DNA of 64,000 nt from Methylotenera_A sp044228245 (GCA_044228245.1 JBGAVG010000005.1:62001-126000), one strand, 5' to 3'; positions 15,128 through 24,400 are shown, counted from the stretch's first letter. Notes: generated by a model not told the origin, from the sequence alone. Made by a program: numbers and translations.

Positions 15128-17338
15128 TTAGCGTGCTTTGGAGGTTTTACTGTACGCAGGCCGCGCCGGATTTTTCATCTGGTTAAACCCTTTGGGCATG
15201 ATTTTTGGTTTACCTGCTTTTGGAGTAAACGTACTGCCATCCGACTGCCTCACAGCACCCATCACCGCTGGCTGAAAAGCAGGCACCAAGTGTTTTTTGC
15301 TGTTGCCGATTAAATCGGCCCTGCCCATTTTTTTAAGCGCCTCGCGCAGCATCGGCCAGTTGGCCGGGTCGTGGTAGCGGATAAATGCCTTGTGCAGCTT
15401 GCGCACGCCGCCTGCTTTGGGGATAGGCACATTCTCGGAATCTGCCGTGACTTTGCGCAGCGGGTTTTTACCGCTGTGATACATGGCCGTCGCCATCGCC
15501 ATCGGCGTGGGCGTAAAGTTCTGCACTTGGTCCAGCCTGAAATCATATTTTTTCAGCCACAAGGCCAGATTCAGCATGTCTTCATCCGTGGTGCCCGGGT
15601 GCGCAGCGATAAAATACGGGATCAGATACTGCTTTTTACCCGCCTCTGCGCTGAACTTCTCGAACATGGCTTTGAACTCATCATACGCGCCCATGCCGGG
15701 CTTCATCATTTTACTGAGCACGTTTTCTTCACTGTGTTCGGGCGCGATTTTTAAGTAGCCGCCCACATGGTGCTGCACCAGTTCTTTCACGTATTCGGGC
15801 GATTTCACAGCCAAATCGTAACGCAAGCCGCTGCCAATCAGAATCTTCTTGACGCCTTTAATGGCGCGGGCTTTGCGGTAAAGCTGAATGAGCGCGCTAT
15901 GGTCGGTGTTCAGATTCTCGCAAATGCCCGGGTAAACGCAGCTTAACTTACGGCAAGACTGCTCGATTTTCCCGCTCTTACAGGCGATGCGGTACATATT
16001 GGCGGTGGGTCCGCCAAGGTCGGAAATCACGCCGGTAAAGCCATCCACTTTGTCGCGGATCTCTTCGACTTCTTTCAAAATGGATTCTTCGCTGCGGCTT
16101 TGAATGATGCGGCCTTCGTGCTCGGTAATTGAGCAGAAGGTACAGCCGCCAAAGCAGCCGCGCATGATGTTGACTGAAAACCGTATCATCTCCCAGGCAG
16201 GGATTTTTGCGTTTTTATAGATAGGGTGCGGCTTGCGCGCATACGGCATGTCGTACACATAATCCATCTCTTTGGTGGTGAGCGGAATCGGCGGCGGGTT
16301 CAGCCACACCTCGCGGTCACCATGCTTTTGCACCAGCGCACGCGCATTACCGGGATTAGCCTCCAGGTGCAGCACGCGTGAGGCGTGAGCATATAAAACC
16401 GGATCTTGCGAGACTTCTTCATACGCCGGCAAGCGCACGACTTGCTTGCTTCTATCGGCTTTGCCTGATTTTGATTTTATGGTGCGCACAATTTCAATGG
16501 CTTTGGTACCTTCCGGTAAAGCGGACTTGGCTTCTTCTGTCGCACAACTGGCATCGGCTTTGCCTAGCTTCATTTCGTATGGGTCAATATGCTTATCAAC
16601 TGGCCCCACTCTGTCTAAATGTGTAGATTCGATCTCGATAAAATCGTCAGGAATGCTTTTCCGCAGAAACGCCGTGCCGCGAATATCTTGAATATCCGCT
16701 ACTTTTTCGCCTTTGGCGATGCGGTGGCTCAACTCAACCAAAGCGCGCTCGGCATTGCCGTAAATGAGAATATCGGCTTTGGAATCCACCAGAATGCTGC
16801 GGCGAACCTTGTCGCTCCAGTAATCGTAATGCGCAATGCGGCGCAGGCTGGCCTCAATGCTGCCGATGACGAGCGGAACTTGCGAATACGCCTCGCGGCA
16901 ACGCTGGGAATAAACTAGGACGGCTCTATCAGGCCGCTTATTAGGCGCGGCATCGGGGGTGTAAGCATCATCAGAACGGATTTTACGGTCAGCGGTATAG
17001 CGGTTGACCATGCTATCCATATTGCCGGCAGTGATGCCAAAGTAGAGATTGGGCTTGCCAAGCGCCTTGAAAGCTTTTGTATCTTGCCAATCCGGCTGGG
17101 CGATAATGCCGACGCGGAAACCTTGCGCCTCTAGCAGGCGCCCGACCAAGGCCATGCCAAAGCTTGGGTGGTCGATATACGCATCGCCCGTCACAAGAAT
17201 GATGTCGCACGAATCCCAGCCCAGCGCATCCATCTCGGCGCGTGTCATAGGCAACATTGGAGCGACGCCAAAGCGCTTCGCCCAGTACGGGCGATAAGCG
17301 TGAATAGGTTTGGCTAGACTATTGGTATAAACTTCCAT
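15128..17338 (-). CDS. ygiQ: YgiQ-family radical SAM protein
   Basis: 736 residues, usual for YgiQ. An N-terminal B12-binding-like/UPF0313 region (GWDSCDIILVTGDAYIDHPSFG) precedes the radical SAM core, with its cluster motif CFGGCTFCSI near residue 383. The C-terminal extension is basic and low in complexity. The reaction carried out by YgiQ is not known. The ATG at 17338 agrees with the family start MEVYTNSLAKPIHAYRPYWAKRFG. Confidence 0.93.
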   Translation of the reverse strand: MEVYTNSLAKPIHAYRPYWAKRFGVAPMLPMTRAEMDALGWDSCDIILVTGDAYIDHPSFGMALVGRLLEAQGFRVGIIAQPDWQDTKAFKALGKPNLYFGITAGNMDSMVNRYTADRKIRSDDAYTPDAAPNKRPDRAVLVYSQRCREAYSQVPLVIGSIEASLRRIAHYDYWSDKVRRSILVDSKADILIYGNAERALVELSHRIAKGEKVADIQDIRGTAFLRKSIPDDFIEIESTHLDRVGPVDKHIDPYEMKLGKADASCATEEAKSALPEGTKAIEIVRTIKSKSGKADRSKQVVRLPAYEEVSQDPVLYAHASRVLHLEANPGNARALVQKHGDREVWLNPPPIPLTTKEMDYVYDMPYARKPHPIYKNAKIPAWEMIRFSVNIMRGCFGGCTFCSITEHEGRIIQSRSEESILKEVEEIRDKVDGFTGVISDLGGPTANMYRIACKSGKIEQSCRKLSCVYPGICENLNTDHSALIQLYRKARAIKGVKKILIGSGLRYDLAVKSPEYVKELVQHHVGGYLKIAPEHSEENVLSKMMKPGMGAYDEFKAMFEKFSAEAGKKQYLIPYFIAAHPGTTDEDMLNLALWLKKYDFRLDQVQNFTPTPMAMATAMYHSGKNPLRKVTADSENVPIPKAGGVRKLHKAFIRYHDPANWPMLREALKKMGRADLIGNSKKHLVPAFQPAVMGAVRQSDGSTFTPKAGKPKIMPKGFNQMKNPARPAYSKTSKAR

Positions 17339-17437
17339 GCTTTGTAATTAAACGGCTTTATAATAAAAACCAGAACGCGCATTCTACGCATTTTTTATTT
17401 AATTACAATGAGTTATGTGGTTTATTTTTACACAAAC

Positions 17438-17647
17438 CTAATGCAGGATCTCAATATAACCATCACTCTGCAGCACGGAGAGCACGACATCTACCTCAAT
17501 CAGATCCGGGTGTGTTCGCTGAATTTCATCCGCTGAAGTTGTACCATCCACCAACTTAAGATACTCGCGCAGCCTTAATTGCAGACCTTGGCTACGCAGC
17601 GCGGTCTCTTCGACCCCTTTGAGTGTTTTTTTGTATATAGTGTTCAT
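17438..17647 (-). CDS. Small conserved hypothetical protein
   Basis: 69 residues, MNTIYKKTLKGVEETALRSQ... followed by LRLREYLKLVDGTTSADEI. The pattern KT-x-KG...LRxxLxLVDG recurs at the N-termini of several betaproteobacterial proteins of unknown role. The C-terminal half (VDVVLSVLQSDGYIEIL) could be a small winged-helix-like fold. No membrane segment. It is a single gene divergent from the HMA-domain gene. Confidence 0.65.
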   Translation of the reverse strand: MNTIYKKTLKGVEETALRSQGLQLRLREYLKLVDGTTSADEIQRTHPDLIEVDVVLSVLQSDGYIEILH

Positions 17648-17741
17648 AAAATAAATAACTTTCTAGAAAATTTATTATCTAAACTTCGCTGTTATTAATT
17701 TACTACTTTATTTGGTACCACGGATCTGGAAGTTTATCACG

Positions 17742-17951
17742 ATGAAATCACAATTAACATACTCTATGACAGGTTTATTTTGCGATCACTGCGTTGCCAG
17801 GGTAAAGGCCACTTTAGCGCCTTATGCCGATGCAGTTGAAGTGTCGCTAAAGCCGCCACAAATAAGGCTTACAGGCCAGACGGCTGATGTTGAAGCGCTA
17901 AATGCCGTTTTGAATGGTGTAGGCGATTACCGGATTGGTGCAGAAGTATAG
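17742..17951 (+). CDS. Heavy-metal-associated (HMA) domain protein
   Basis: 69 residues forming one HMA domain with the metal-binding motif MTGLFCDHC (a CxxC near residues 14-17). This is the fold of copper chaperones such as CopZ, but no copper ATPase lies nearby. I start at the ATG at 17742; the frame is open from a TTG at 17712 but that part is unlike the family. It precedes aat by 21 bp and may be co-transcribed. Confidence 0.8.
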   Translation: MKSQLTYSMTGLFCDHCVARVKATLAPYADAVEVSLKPPQIRLTGQTADVEALNAVLNGVGDYRIGAEV

Positions 17952-17972
17952 GAACCTCTGATCAAGTCCGCC

Positions 17973-18662
17973 ATGAGCACCGGTTATTACCAGCTTAAAA
18001 ATGGACGTGTCGCGGCAATTGAAGGCGACTGCCCTTTTCCGCCGCTGACTGACGCCCTTACCGAACCCAACGGCCTGATTGCGATTGGCGGCGATTTATC
18101 TGCCGCGCGTCTGTTAAGCGCTTATAAACAAGGCATTTTCCCGTGGTTTAGCGAAGGCGAACCCATCATGTGGTGGAGCCCCGACCCGCGCATGGTGCTG
18201 TTTCCAGACGAGTTAAAGATTTCAGCTTCGCTCAAAAAAACGCTCAGGAAGAATTTATTTGAGCTTCGCTTTAATACCGCATTTCGTGAAGTGATGACAG
18301 CCTGCAGTGAAGCGCCTCGATATGGGCAAGCTGGTACCTGGATTAGCAACGAGATGATAAATGCATACTGCAAATTACACGACTTAGGTTATGCCATCAG
18401 CATGGAAAGCTGGCTGGATGGCAAGCTGGTTGGCGGTTGCTACGGCGTTAAAATCGGCCGCATGTTTTATGGCGAAAGCATGTTTCATCATGTCACCGAC
18501 GCCTCAAAAGTGGCATTTGTGCATTTGGTAGAGTTTCTTAAAAATCAGGGTGTTGGCATGATAGACTGCCAGATGAAAACACCCCTGCTCGCCAGCTTCG
18601 GCGGCCGTGAGATTGCGCGAGATGAATTCATGCAAAATCTTACAAAACTGGTAAACTTTTAG
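17973..18662 (+). CDS. aat: Leucyl/phenylalanyl-tRNA--protein transferase
   Basis: 229 residues. It adds Leu or Phe from aminoacyl-tRNA to proteins with N-terminal Arg or Lys, marking them for ClpAP. Family motifs are clear: FPPLTDAL, GLIAIGGDLS, YKQGIFPWFSEGEPIMWWSPDPR, WLDGKLVGGCYGV and GRMFYGESMFH. It stops one base before bpt starts, so the two N-degron enzymes are made together. Confidence 0.97.
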   Translation: MSTGYYQLKNGRVAAIEGDCPFPPLTDALTEPNGLIAIGGDLSAARLLSAYKQGIFPWFSEGEPIMWWSPDPRMVLFPDELKISASLKKTLRKNLFELRFNTAFREVMTACSEAPRYGQAGTWISNEMINAYCKLHDLGYAISMESWLDGKLVGGCYGVKIGRMFYGESMFHHVTDASKVAFVHLVEFLKNQGVGMIDCQMKTPLLASFGGREIARDEFMQNLTKLVNF

Positions 18663-18663
18663 C

Positions 18664-19482
18664 ATGACTTTGCCAAGCGAGCCAGCCTTACACAAACTTC
18701 AGTTTTACGTCACCACGCCGTATAAATGCGGCTATTTGCCCCATAAACTCGCGCAAAGCTTAATCGCCGCGCCCCACCATTTAGTAAACGCTCATATTTA
18801 TAACGGGCTGATCCAGCAAGGCTTCCGGCGCAGCGGAAAGTTTGCCTACCGGCCGCATTGCGAACACTGCAACGCATGCATTCCCGTGCGCGTGGTGTTG
18901 AGCGAATTTGCACCTACGCGCAGCCAGAAGCGTGCGTTCAAGCTACATGGCGACCTAGCCGCGCGTATCATGCCCGTAAGCTACCATCAGGATCATTTTG
19001 AGCTATATGCCCGTTACCAGGCTTTGCGCCATGCAGATGACGAGTTAGGCAACACACCCGAAACAAAGGACGAAGCCGAACAATACCACCAGTTTTTATG
19101 CGAAAGCAATGTAGAAAGCCTGATGGTGGAATTCAGAGACACTGAAAACCAGATCAAAATCGTCAGCGTGATCGATGTGGTAAGCGACGGCGTCTCGGCA
19201 GTTTATACATTCTACGATGCGACCGAAACCAAAGCCAGTTACGGTACCTCCATTAAACGTGCCAGTTACGGCCCCTCTTTTAAGCGTGCCAGTTACGGCA
19301 CTTATGCCATCATGTGGCTGGCCGAATGGACAAAAAGCCTGGGGTTGCCATATTTATATTTAGGTTACTGGATTAAAGACAGTCCAAAAATGGCGTATAA
19401 ACAAGCATTCATGCCGCAAGAAAGGCTGGTGGGCGGGGAGTGGATTATCATCCCCACCTCTGATGAAGTGGCACCTGCATGA
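18664..19482 (+). CDS. bpt: Aspartate/glutamate leucyltransferase
   Basis: 272 residues of the arginyl-transferase-like Bpt family, which adds Leu to proteins with N-terminal Asp or Glu and so feeds the same degradation route as Aat. The CGYLPHKLAQSL segment and the HCEHCNACIPVRV cysteine cluster are typical. Unusually, the stretch just before the conserved GTYAIMW motif is a near-perfect 27-bp sequence repeated in tandem (19234-19314), adding 18 residues to a normally tight motif. The frame is intact. Starts right after aat. Confidence 0.95.
   Translation: MTLPSEPALHKLQFYVTTPYKCGYLPHKLAQSLIAAPHHLVNAHIYNGLIQQGFRRSGKFAYRPHCEHCNACIPVRVVLSEFAPTRSQKRAFKLHGDLAARIMPVSYHQDHFELYARYQALRHADDELGNTPETKDEAEQYHQFLCESNVESLMVEFRDTENQIKIVSVIDVVSDGVSAVYTFYDATETKASYGTSIKRASYGPSFKRASYGTYAIMWLAEWTKSLGLPYLYLGYWIKDSPKMAYKQAFMPQERLVGGEWIIIPTSDEVAPA
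19234..19314 (+). repeat. 27-bp tandem repeat inside bpt
   Basis: Three consecutive 27-base units begin GCCAGTTACGG and encode ASYGTSIKR, ASYGPSFKR and ASYGTYAIM. The third is the native family motif; the first two look like in-frame duplications that have begun to diverge. Confidence 0.9.
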
Positions 19483-19517
19483 TACAATCCTGCTTTTAAA
19501 TTTTTTAGAATTTTCTT

Positions 19518-20381
19518 TTGAAAAAACTCGTCATATTCGGTGTAGGCCTGATTGGTGGCTCTGTCGCGTTGGCTTTGAAAAAGGCAAACCATGCGCCCCA
19601 CATCGTGGGCGTTGGGCGTAACAGACAAAGTCTAAATCAAGCACTTGAACTTGGCGTGATAGATGCCGCAGAACCCAATATCCATGAGGCTCTTGAAGGT
19701 GCTGATTTGGTGCTGATTGCTGCACCGGTCGCGCAAACTGGAAGCATTTTGCAAAGTATTAAACCGCACCTTAACAAACAAACACTTATTACCGACGCAG
19801 GCAGCACCAAGAGGGATGTGCTGGCCAGCGCAAAAGAAATTTTAGGCAACCAATTCAACCAGTTTGTGGGCGGCCACCCGATAGCCGGCGCGGAGAAAAG
19901 CGGCGTTTCCGCCGCGAAAGAAGATTTATTTGCAGGCAAAAACGTCGTTTTAACACCTGCCCCGGAGACCAATAGGGATGCGGTTGCTGGCGTTGCCCAA
20001 TTATGGCAAACCTGCGGTGCAAATGTCAGTGAAATGTCAGCCGAAACGCACGATAGTATTTTTGCTGCCGTGAGCCATCTGCCGCATTTGCTGGCATTTG
20101 CGCTGGTAGATGAAATCGCCTCGCGCCCCAACGCCGAGCAGTTATTCAACTTTGCCGCTAGTGGCTTTCGCGATTTTACGCGCATTGCCGGTAGCCACCC
20201 CGAAATGTGGCGCGACATCAGCCTGGCCAATAAAACCGCCTTGCTGAGTGAATTAACCGCTTACCAGGATGAATTGGAGCATCTAAAAAAATTGCTTGAG
20301 CATAGTGATGGTGCTGGCTTGCAAGCCTTGTTCGAGCGCGCGAGTATGGCGCGAAATAACTGGGCACAGAACAAAAAATAA
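19518..20381 (+). CDS. tyrA: Prephenate dehydrogenase
   Basis: 287 residues with an N-terminal Rossmann motif (VIFGVGLIGGSVALAL) and the conserved GGHPIAGAEKSG segment with the catalytic-site His. It oxidatively decarboxylates prephenate on the way to tyrosine. No chorismate mutase domain is fused. The start codon is a TTG at 19518 (TTGAAAAAACTC); there is no in-frame ATG ahead of the Rossmann strand. First gene of a tyrA-aroA-cmk-rpsA run. Confidence 0.93.
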   Translation: MKKLVIFGVGLIGGSVALALKKANHAPHIVGVGRNRQSLNQALELGVIDAAEPNIHEALEGADLVLIAAPVAQTGSILQSIKPHLNKQTLITDAGSTKRDVLASAKEILGNQFNQFVGGHPIAGAEKSGVSAAKEDLFAGKNVVLTPAPETNRDAVAGVAQLWQTCGANVSEMSAETHDSIFAAVSHLPHLLAFALVDEIASRPNAEQLFNFAASGFRDFTRIAGSHPEMWRDISLANKTALLSELTAYQDELEHLKKLLEHSDGAGLQALFERASMARNNWAQNKK

Positions 20382-20402
20382 CACTAAAGAAATAGAACAA
20401 AA

Positions 20403-21716
20403 ATGGAACAACTTACTCTACCAGCAGCCAGCCGCGCCGAAGGCACGGTAAAACTTCCAGGCTCTAAAAGCATTTCAAATCGCACACTTTTGCTGGCCGC
20501 ACTCGGGAATAGCGGCACAGTCGTTCATAATTTGCTGGAATCGGACGATACAGCAAGAATGCTCGACACACTAAAACTACTTGGCATTGCAATTGACAGT
20601 ACAAGCGGTGGCCTGCTTGTAAAAGGCTGCGACGGCAATTTCCCCAACAAAGGCAGCGCTGAAAAGTCTGTGGATTTGTTTCTAGGCAATGCAGGTACGG
20701 CCTTTCGCCCGCTCACCGCCGCGCTTGCCTTATCCGGCGGGCATTACACGCTATCCGGTGTGCCGCGCATGCACGAGCGGCCGATTGGCGATTTGGTGGA
20801 TGCACTACGCCAAATTGGCGCGAATATTGAATACTTGGGTAATGAAGGTTTCCCACCGCTTAAAATCTCTCCTGCCAACATTGATGTGAGCAAACCGATT
20901 AAAATTCGCGGCGATGTTTCCAGCCAGTTTTTGACCGCCCTCTTGATGGCGCTGCCACTAACCGGCAAGCAAGCTGATATAGAAGTCGTCAGCGAATTGA
21001 TTTCCAAGCCTTATATCGAAATCACACTTAACCTAATGGCGAAATTTGGTGTACATGTGCTGCGTAAGGGCTGGCAACGCTTCACCATCCCTGCTAACAG
21101 CCATTACCAAAACCCCGTCATTATTGACGTGGAGGGCGATGCTTCCAGCGCTTCCTATTTCTTGGCTGCCGGCGCAATTGCGTGCCACAATCCCATTCAG
21201 ATGGGTTTAGGTGTGGTGGGTGTCGACAACAACAGCATACAAGGTGACGTTAAATTTGCCGAAGAATTACAAAAAATTGGTATTCCTATCATTTATTCTT
21301 CTAGCATGATTATGGTTACAGCACCAAAGCAAAAAATTAAGGGCTTTGACCTAGACTGCAACCATATCCCCGATGCGGCCATGACGCTTGCCATCATGGC
21401 ATTATTTGCAGAAGGCACAACAACCCTTAGAAACATCGCCAGCTGGCGCGTGAAAGAAACTGACCGCATCGCCGCCATGGCAACCGAGTTACGCAAAGTG
21501 GGCGCGATTGTTGAGGAAGGCGCCGATTACATCAAAATCACACCGCCAGACAAGCTCACGCCCAATGCCGTCATTGACACTTACGACGACCACCGCATGG
21601 CGATGTGTTTTTCTCTAGTAAGTTTGGGTGGCGTGCCGATTACCATCAACGACCCAAAATGCGTAGCAAAAACTTTCCCCAACTATTTTGAAGAGTTTGC
21701 AAAAATTGTCAGCTAA
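20403..21716 (+). CDS. aroA: 3-phosphoshikimate 1-carboxyvinyltransferase (EPSP synthase)
   Basis: 437 residues, normal length. The PEP- and shikimate-phosphate-binding motifs are present: LPGSKSISNRTLLLAAL, LFLGNAGTAFRPLTAAL, RMHERPIGDLVDAL and the late TYDDHRMAM. It makes EPSP in the shikimate pathway. It lies 21 bp after tyrA, and its 3' end overlaps cmk by 29 bp. Confidence 0.97.
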   Translation: MEQLTLPAASRAEGTVKLPGSKSISNRTLLLAALGNSGTVVHNLLESDDTARMLDTLKLLGIAIDSTSGGLLVKGCDGNFPNKGSAEKSVDLFLGNAGTAFRPLTAALALSGGHYTLSGVPRMHERPIGDLVDALRQIGANIEYLGNEGFPPLKISPANIDVSKPIKIRGDVSSQFLTALLMALPLTGKQADIEVVSELISKPYIEITLNLMAKFGVHVLRKGWQRFTIPANSHYQNPVIIDVEGDASSASYFLAAGAIACHNPIQMGLGVVGVDNNSIQGDVKFAEELQKIGIPIIYSSSMIMVTAPKQKIKGFDLDCNHIPDAAMTLAIMALFAEGTTTLRNIASWRVKETDRIAAMATELRKVGAIVEEGADYIKITPPDKLTPNAVIDTYDDHRMAMCFSLVSLGGVPITINDPKCVAKTFPNYFEEFAKIVS

Positions 21717-22371
21717 TCCTATTCCCGTCATCGCGATTGACGGCCCTTCTGCCAGCGGCAAAGGCACCGTTGCCCAGCTGGCCGCAGAAAAACTCGGCTT
21801 TCATTATCTTGATTCGGGTGCGCTGTATCGCATCGTGGCATTTGCTGCGCAACAGAACAACATCGCGTGGAGCCATGCCGAAGCGCTTGGCAAGCTGGCA
21901 GAGTCGCTGCAAATTCGGTTCAAAGAAGGTGAAATTTATTTGAATAATGCACTGATTACCGAAGCGGTACGCAGCGAAGAAATGAGCCGTGGCGCGTCTG
22001 AGGTGGCGGTTCATCCACAAGTGCGTGACGCCTTATTTGCCTTGCAGCAAAGTTTCCGCCAATCGCCAGGCCTGGTAGCCGATGGGCGCGATATGGCCAG
22101 CGTAGTTTTTACCGATGCAAAACTCAAAATCTTCCTTACCGCCAGCGTAGAAGTACGTGCTGAACGGCGCTACAAGCAGCTTATTGGAAAAGGCCTTGCC
22201 GCCGATTACGCTCAGATTCTACGCGATTTGCAACAGCGCGATCTGCGCGATAGCCAGCGCAGCGCAGCACCGCTCATTCAAACGCCAGATGCGGTCCTGC
22301 TAGACACCACCCATCGCACAATTGACCAAGCCGTAGAATTTGTTCTCGCCGCCTATAAAAATATTTCATAA
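21688..22371 (+). CDS. cmk: Cytidylate kinase
   Basis: 227 residues; phosphorylates CMP and dCMP. The P-loop IDGPSASGKGTVAQL follows about 15 residues after the start, then HYLDSGALYR and the VADGRDMASVVF motif. The ATG at 21688 lies within the end of aroA (29-bp overlap). aroA-cmk-rpsA is a widely conserved gene order. Confidence 0.96.
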   Translation: MKSLQKLSANPIPVIAIDGPSASGKGTVAQLAAEKLGFHYLDSGALYRIVAFAAQQNNIAWSHAEALGKLAESLQIRFKEGEIYLNNALITEAVRSEEMSRGASEVAVHPQVRDALFALQQSFRQSPGLVADGRDMASVVFTDAKLKIFLTASVEVRAERRYKQLIGKGLAADYAQILRDLQQRDLRDSQRSAAPLIQTPDAVLLDTTHRTIDQAVEFVLAAYKNIS

Positions 22372-22408
22372 AAATTCTAATTTATTTAGCTAAAAATGGT
22401 TTAAGTCA

Positions 22409-22437
22409 TTGAACATAAGCTATTTTTTGTGTAGTAT
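22409..22437 (+). promoter_or_regulatory. Promoter of rpsA
   Basis: TTGAAC at 22409 and TAGTAT at 22432 are separated by exactly 17 bp. They lie in the 165-bp gap between cmk and rpsA, giving rpsA its own sigma-70 promoter with a leader of roughly 90 nt. Confidence 0.6.
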
Positions 22438-22448
22438 GCACGGTTCGT

Positions 22449-22513
22449 GTTATGTTCTCGCATTCAAATCAAGAGCACATAACGTTTAATTAACTGCCCC
22501 ACTGCTAGGTGGG
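22449..22513 (+). promoter_or_regulatory. Structured 5' leader of rpsA
   Basis: The leader can form an 11-bp stem with one mismatch (GTTATGTTCTC at 22449 with GAGCACATAAC at 22473) and a smaller CCCAC / GTGGG hairpin at 22498-22513 just ahead of the ribosome site. S1 represses its own translation through leader structure in E. coli, so the same is likely here. Confidence 0.45.
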
Positions 22514-22536
22514 AACTTTTAGGTATCTTTAATTTA

Positions 22537-24048
22537 ATGGCTTCTACTTCTAAATCAACTCCATCTTCAATGGAATCCTTTGCCGCGCTTTTTGAAGAAA
22601 GCTTAGCGCGCCAAGAAATGCGCTCTGGCGAAGTAATCACCGCCGAGGTTGTTTCAATCGATAACGACCATGTCATCGTGAATGCGGGTCTTAAATCTGA
22701 AAGCGTGATCGACGCTAACGAATTCAAAAACGCTCAAGGTGAGCTTGAAGTTGCCGTGGGCGACTTCGTAAAAGTATGTATCGAAAAGCTCGAAGACGGC
22801 TTTGGCTCTACTCAACTTTCTCGCGAAAAAGCGAAGAAAATGGAAGCCTGGCTTGATTTGGAAGATGCGATGAACGAAGGCCGTGTCGTTAAAGGCTTTG
22901 TAAGCGGCAAAGTTAAAGGTGGCTTGCGCGTTTCGGTCAATGGCATCATGGCTTTCCTACCAGGTTCATTGGTTGACGTACGCCCTGTGAAGGACACTAC
23001 ACCATTCGAAAATAAAGAATGGGATTTCAAAGTAATCAAATTAGACCGCAAACGTAACAACATCGTGGTTTCCCGCCGTGCCGTGATGGAAGTCAGCATG
23101 GGCGCTGATCGCGAAGCCTTGATGGGCACGCTGACAGAAGGCGCTGTTGTTAAAGGCATCGTTAAAAACATCACCGATTACGGTGCATTTGTGGATTTAG
23201 GCGGCATCGACGGCTTGCTCCATATCACCGACCTGGCATGGCGCCGCGTCAAACATCCATCTGAGGTACTCACGGTTGGTGAAGAAGTTGAAGCGAAAAT
23301 CCTGAAATTCGATCAAGAAAAAAATCGCGTTTCACTCGGCATCAAACAATTAGGTGATGATCCATGGGTAGCATTAACACGCCGTTACCCTGTAGGCACA
23401 CGCTTATTTGGCAAGGTTTCAAACCTGACTGATTACGGCGCGTTTGTTGAAGTAGAGCCAGGTATCGAAGGTTTAGTGCATGTTTCAGAAATGGACTGGA
23501 CCAACAAAAACATTCACCCAGGCAAAATCGCACAATTGGGCGACGAAGTTGAAGTAATGATTCTTGAGATTGACGAAGATCGCCGTCGTTTATCACTCGG
23601 CATGAAACAATGTAAGCCGAATCCATGGGATGACTTCTCAGCCACCCACGCCAAGGGCGACAAAGTATCCGGTCAAATCAAGTCTATCACCGACTTCGGC
23701 GTATTTATTGGTTTGCCAGGCGGTATTGATGGCTTAGTGCATTTATCTGACCTGTCTTGGACACAGACTGGCGAAGAAGCGATTCGTAACTTCAAAAAAG
23801 GGGATGAGTTACAAGCCGTGATCCTGGCCATTGATGTGGAAAAAGAACGCATTTCTTTGGGCGTGAAACAGCTAACTGAAGATCCATCGGGTGCTTCATC
23901 TGCTTCTACTGAAGAAAAAGCGGCCAAACCAAAAGCTAAATCAGCAAAAACCAAGGCAGAGGACACTAAGGCCGAAGATAATGCTGCCGCAGCCGGTACT
24001 ACCAATCTTGGCGCATTGCTCAAAGCTAAATTAGACAGCAAGAAATAA
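22537..24048 (+). CDS. rpsA: 30S ribosomal protein S1 (five S1 domains)
   Basis: 503 residues, shorter than the roughly 557 of E. coli S1. Five S1 domains can be followed: about residues 28-95, 112-180, 198-270, 285-357 and 372-445. After the fifth (ISLGVKQLTEDP) the sixth domain is missing. It is replaced by a Lys/Ala/Glu-rich stretch (STEEKAAKPKAKSAKTKAED) and a final NLGALLKAKLDSKK. There is no sign of a frameshift. S1 binds mRNA leaders on the ribosome. The gene has its own promoter and a structured leader, and ihfB follows as in other proteobacteria. Confidence 0.96.
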   Translation: MASTSKSTPSSMESFAALFEESLARQEMRSGEVITAEVVSIDNDHVIVNAGLKSESVIDANEFKNAQGELEVAVGDFVKVCIEKLEDGFGSTQLSREKAKKMEAWLDLEDAMNEGRVVKGFVSGKVKGGLRVSVNGIMAFLPGSLVDVRPVKDTTPFENKEWDFKVIKLDRKRNNIVVSRRAVMEVSMGADREALMGTLTEGAVVKGIVKNITDYGAFVDLGGIDGLLHITDLAWRRVKHPSEVLTVGEEVEAKILKFDQEKNRVSLGIKQLGDDPWVALTRRYPVGTRLFGKVSNLTDYGAFVEVEPGIEGLVHVSEMDWTNKNIHPGKIAQLGDEVEVMILEIDEDRRRLSLGMKQCKPNPWDDFSATHAKGDKVSGQIKSITDFGVFIGLPGGIDGLVHLSDLSWTQTGEEAIRNFKKGDELQAVILAIDVEKERISLGVKQLTEDPSGASSASTEEKAAKPKAKSAKTKAEDTKAEDNAAAAGTTNLGALLKAKLDSKK

Positions 24049-24087
24049 TAGTTTTTTAAAATTAAACTAAAAAGGCAAGCATAAGCC

Positions 24088-24372
24088 ATGACAAAGTCTG
24101 AATTAATTAATCTATTAGCAGAGCGCTTTCCGCAATTAGTAGTGAAGGATGCCGAGTTGTCAGTCAAAGCGATTTTAGATGCAATGACCGACAACTTATC
24201 GACTGGAGAACGCATCGAAATCCGTGGGTTTGGTAGTTTCAGTCTGAATTATCGTCCGCCGCGTTTAGGGCGTAATCCAAAAACCGGCAGCAAAGTGCAG
24301 GTGCCTGCAAAGCATGTACCGCACTTTAAAGCAGGCAAAGAATTACGTGATCGCGTGGACTCAGCCTCATAA
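24088..24372 (+). CDS. ihfB: Integration host factor, beta subunit
   Basis: 94 residues of the HU/IHF fold. MTKSELINLLAERFPQL, the RIEIRGFGSFSL core and the DNA-intercalating arm RPPRLGRNPKTGSKV with its Pro identify the beta subunit, and its place after rpsA is the usual one. It bends DNA with IhfA at many promoters, including sigma-54 promoters such as those in this window. A terminator follows. Confidence 0.96.
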   Translation: MTKSELINLLAERFPQLVVKDAELSVKAILDAMTDNLSTGERIEIRGFGSFSLNYRPPRLGRNPKTGSKVQVPAKHVPHFKAGKELRDRVDSAS

Positions 24373-24400
24373 AGCTGTAGCTTTTTTTTCTGCTTCAATA

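Noticed and set aside
19637..20230. 197-aa open frame on the minus strand across tyrA
   Set aside because: Lies entirely opposite conserved tyrA motifs; no promoter or ribosome site.
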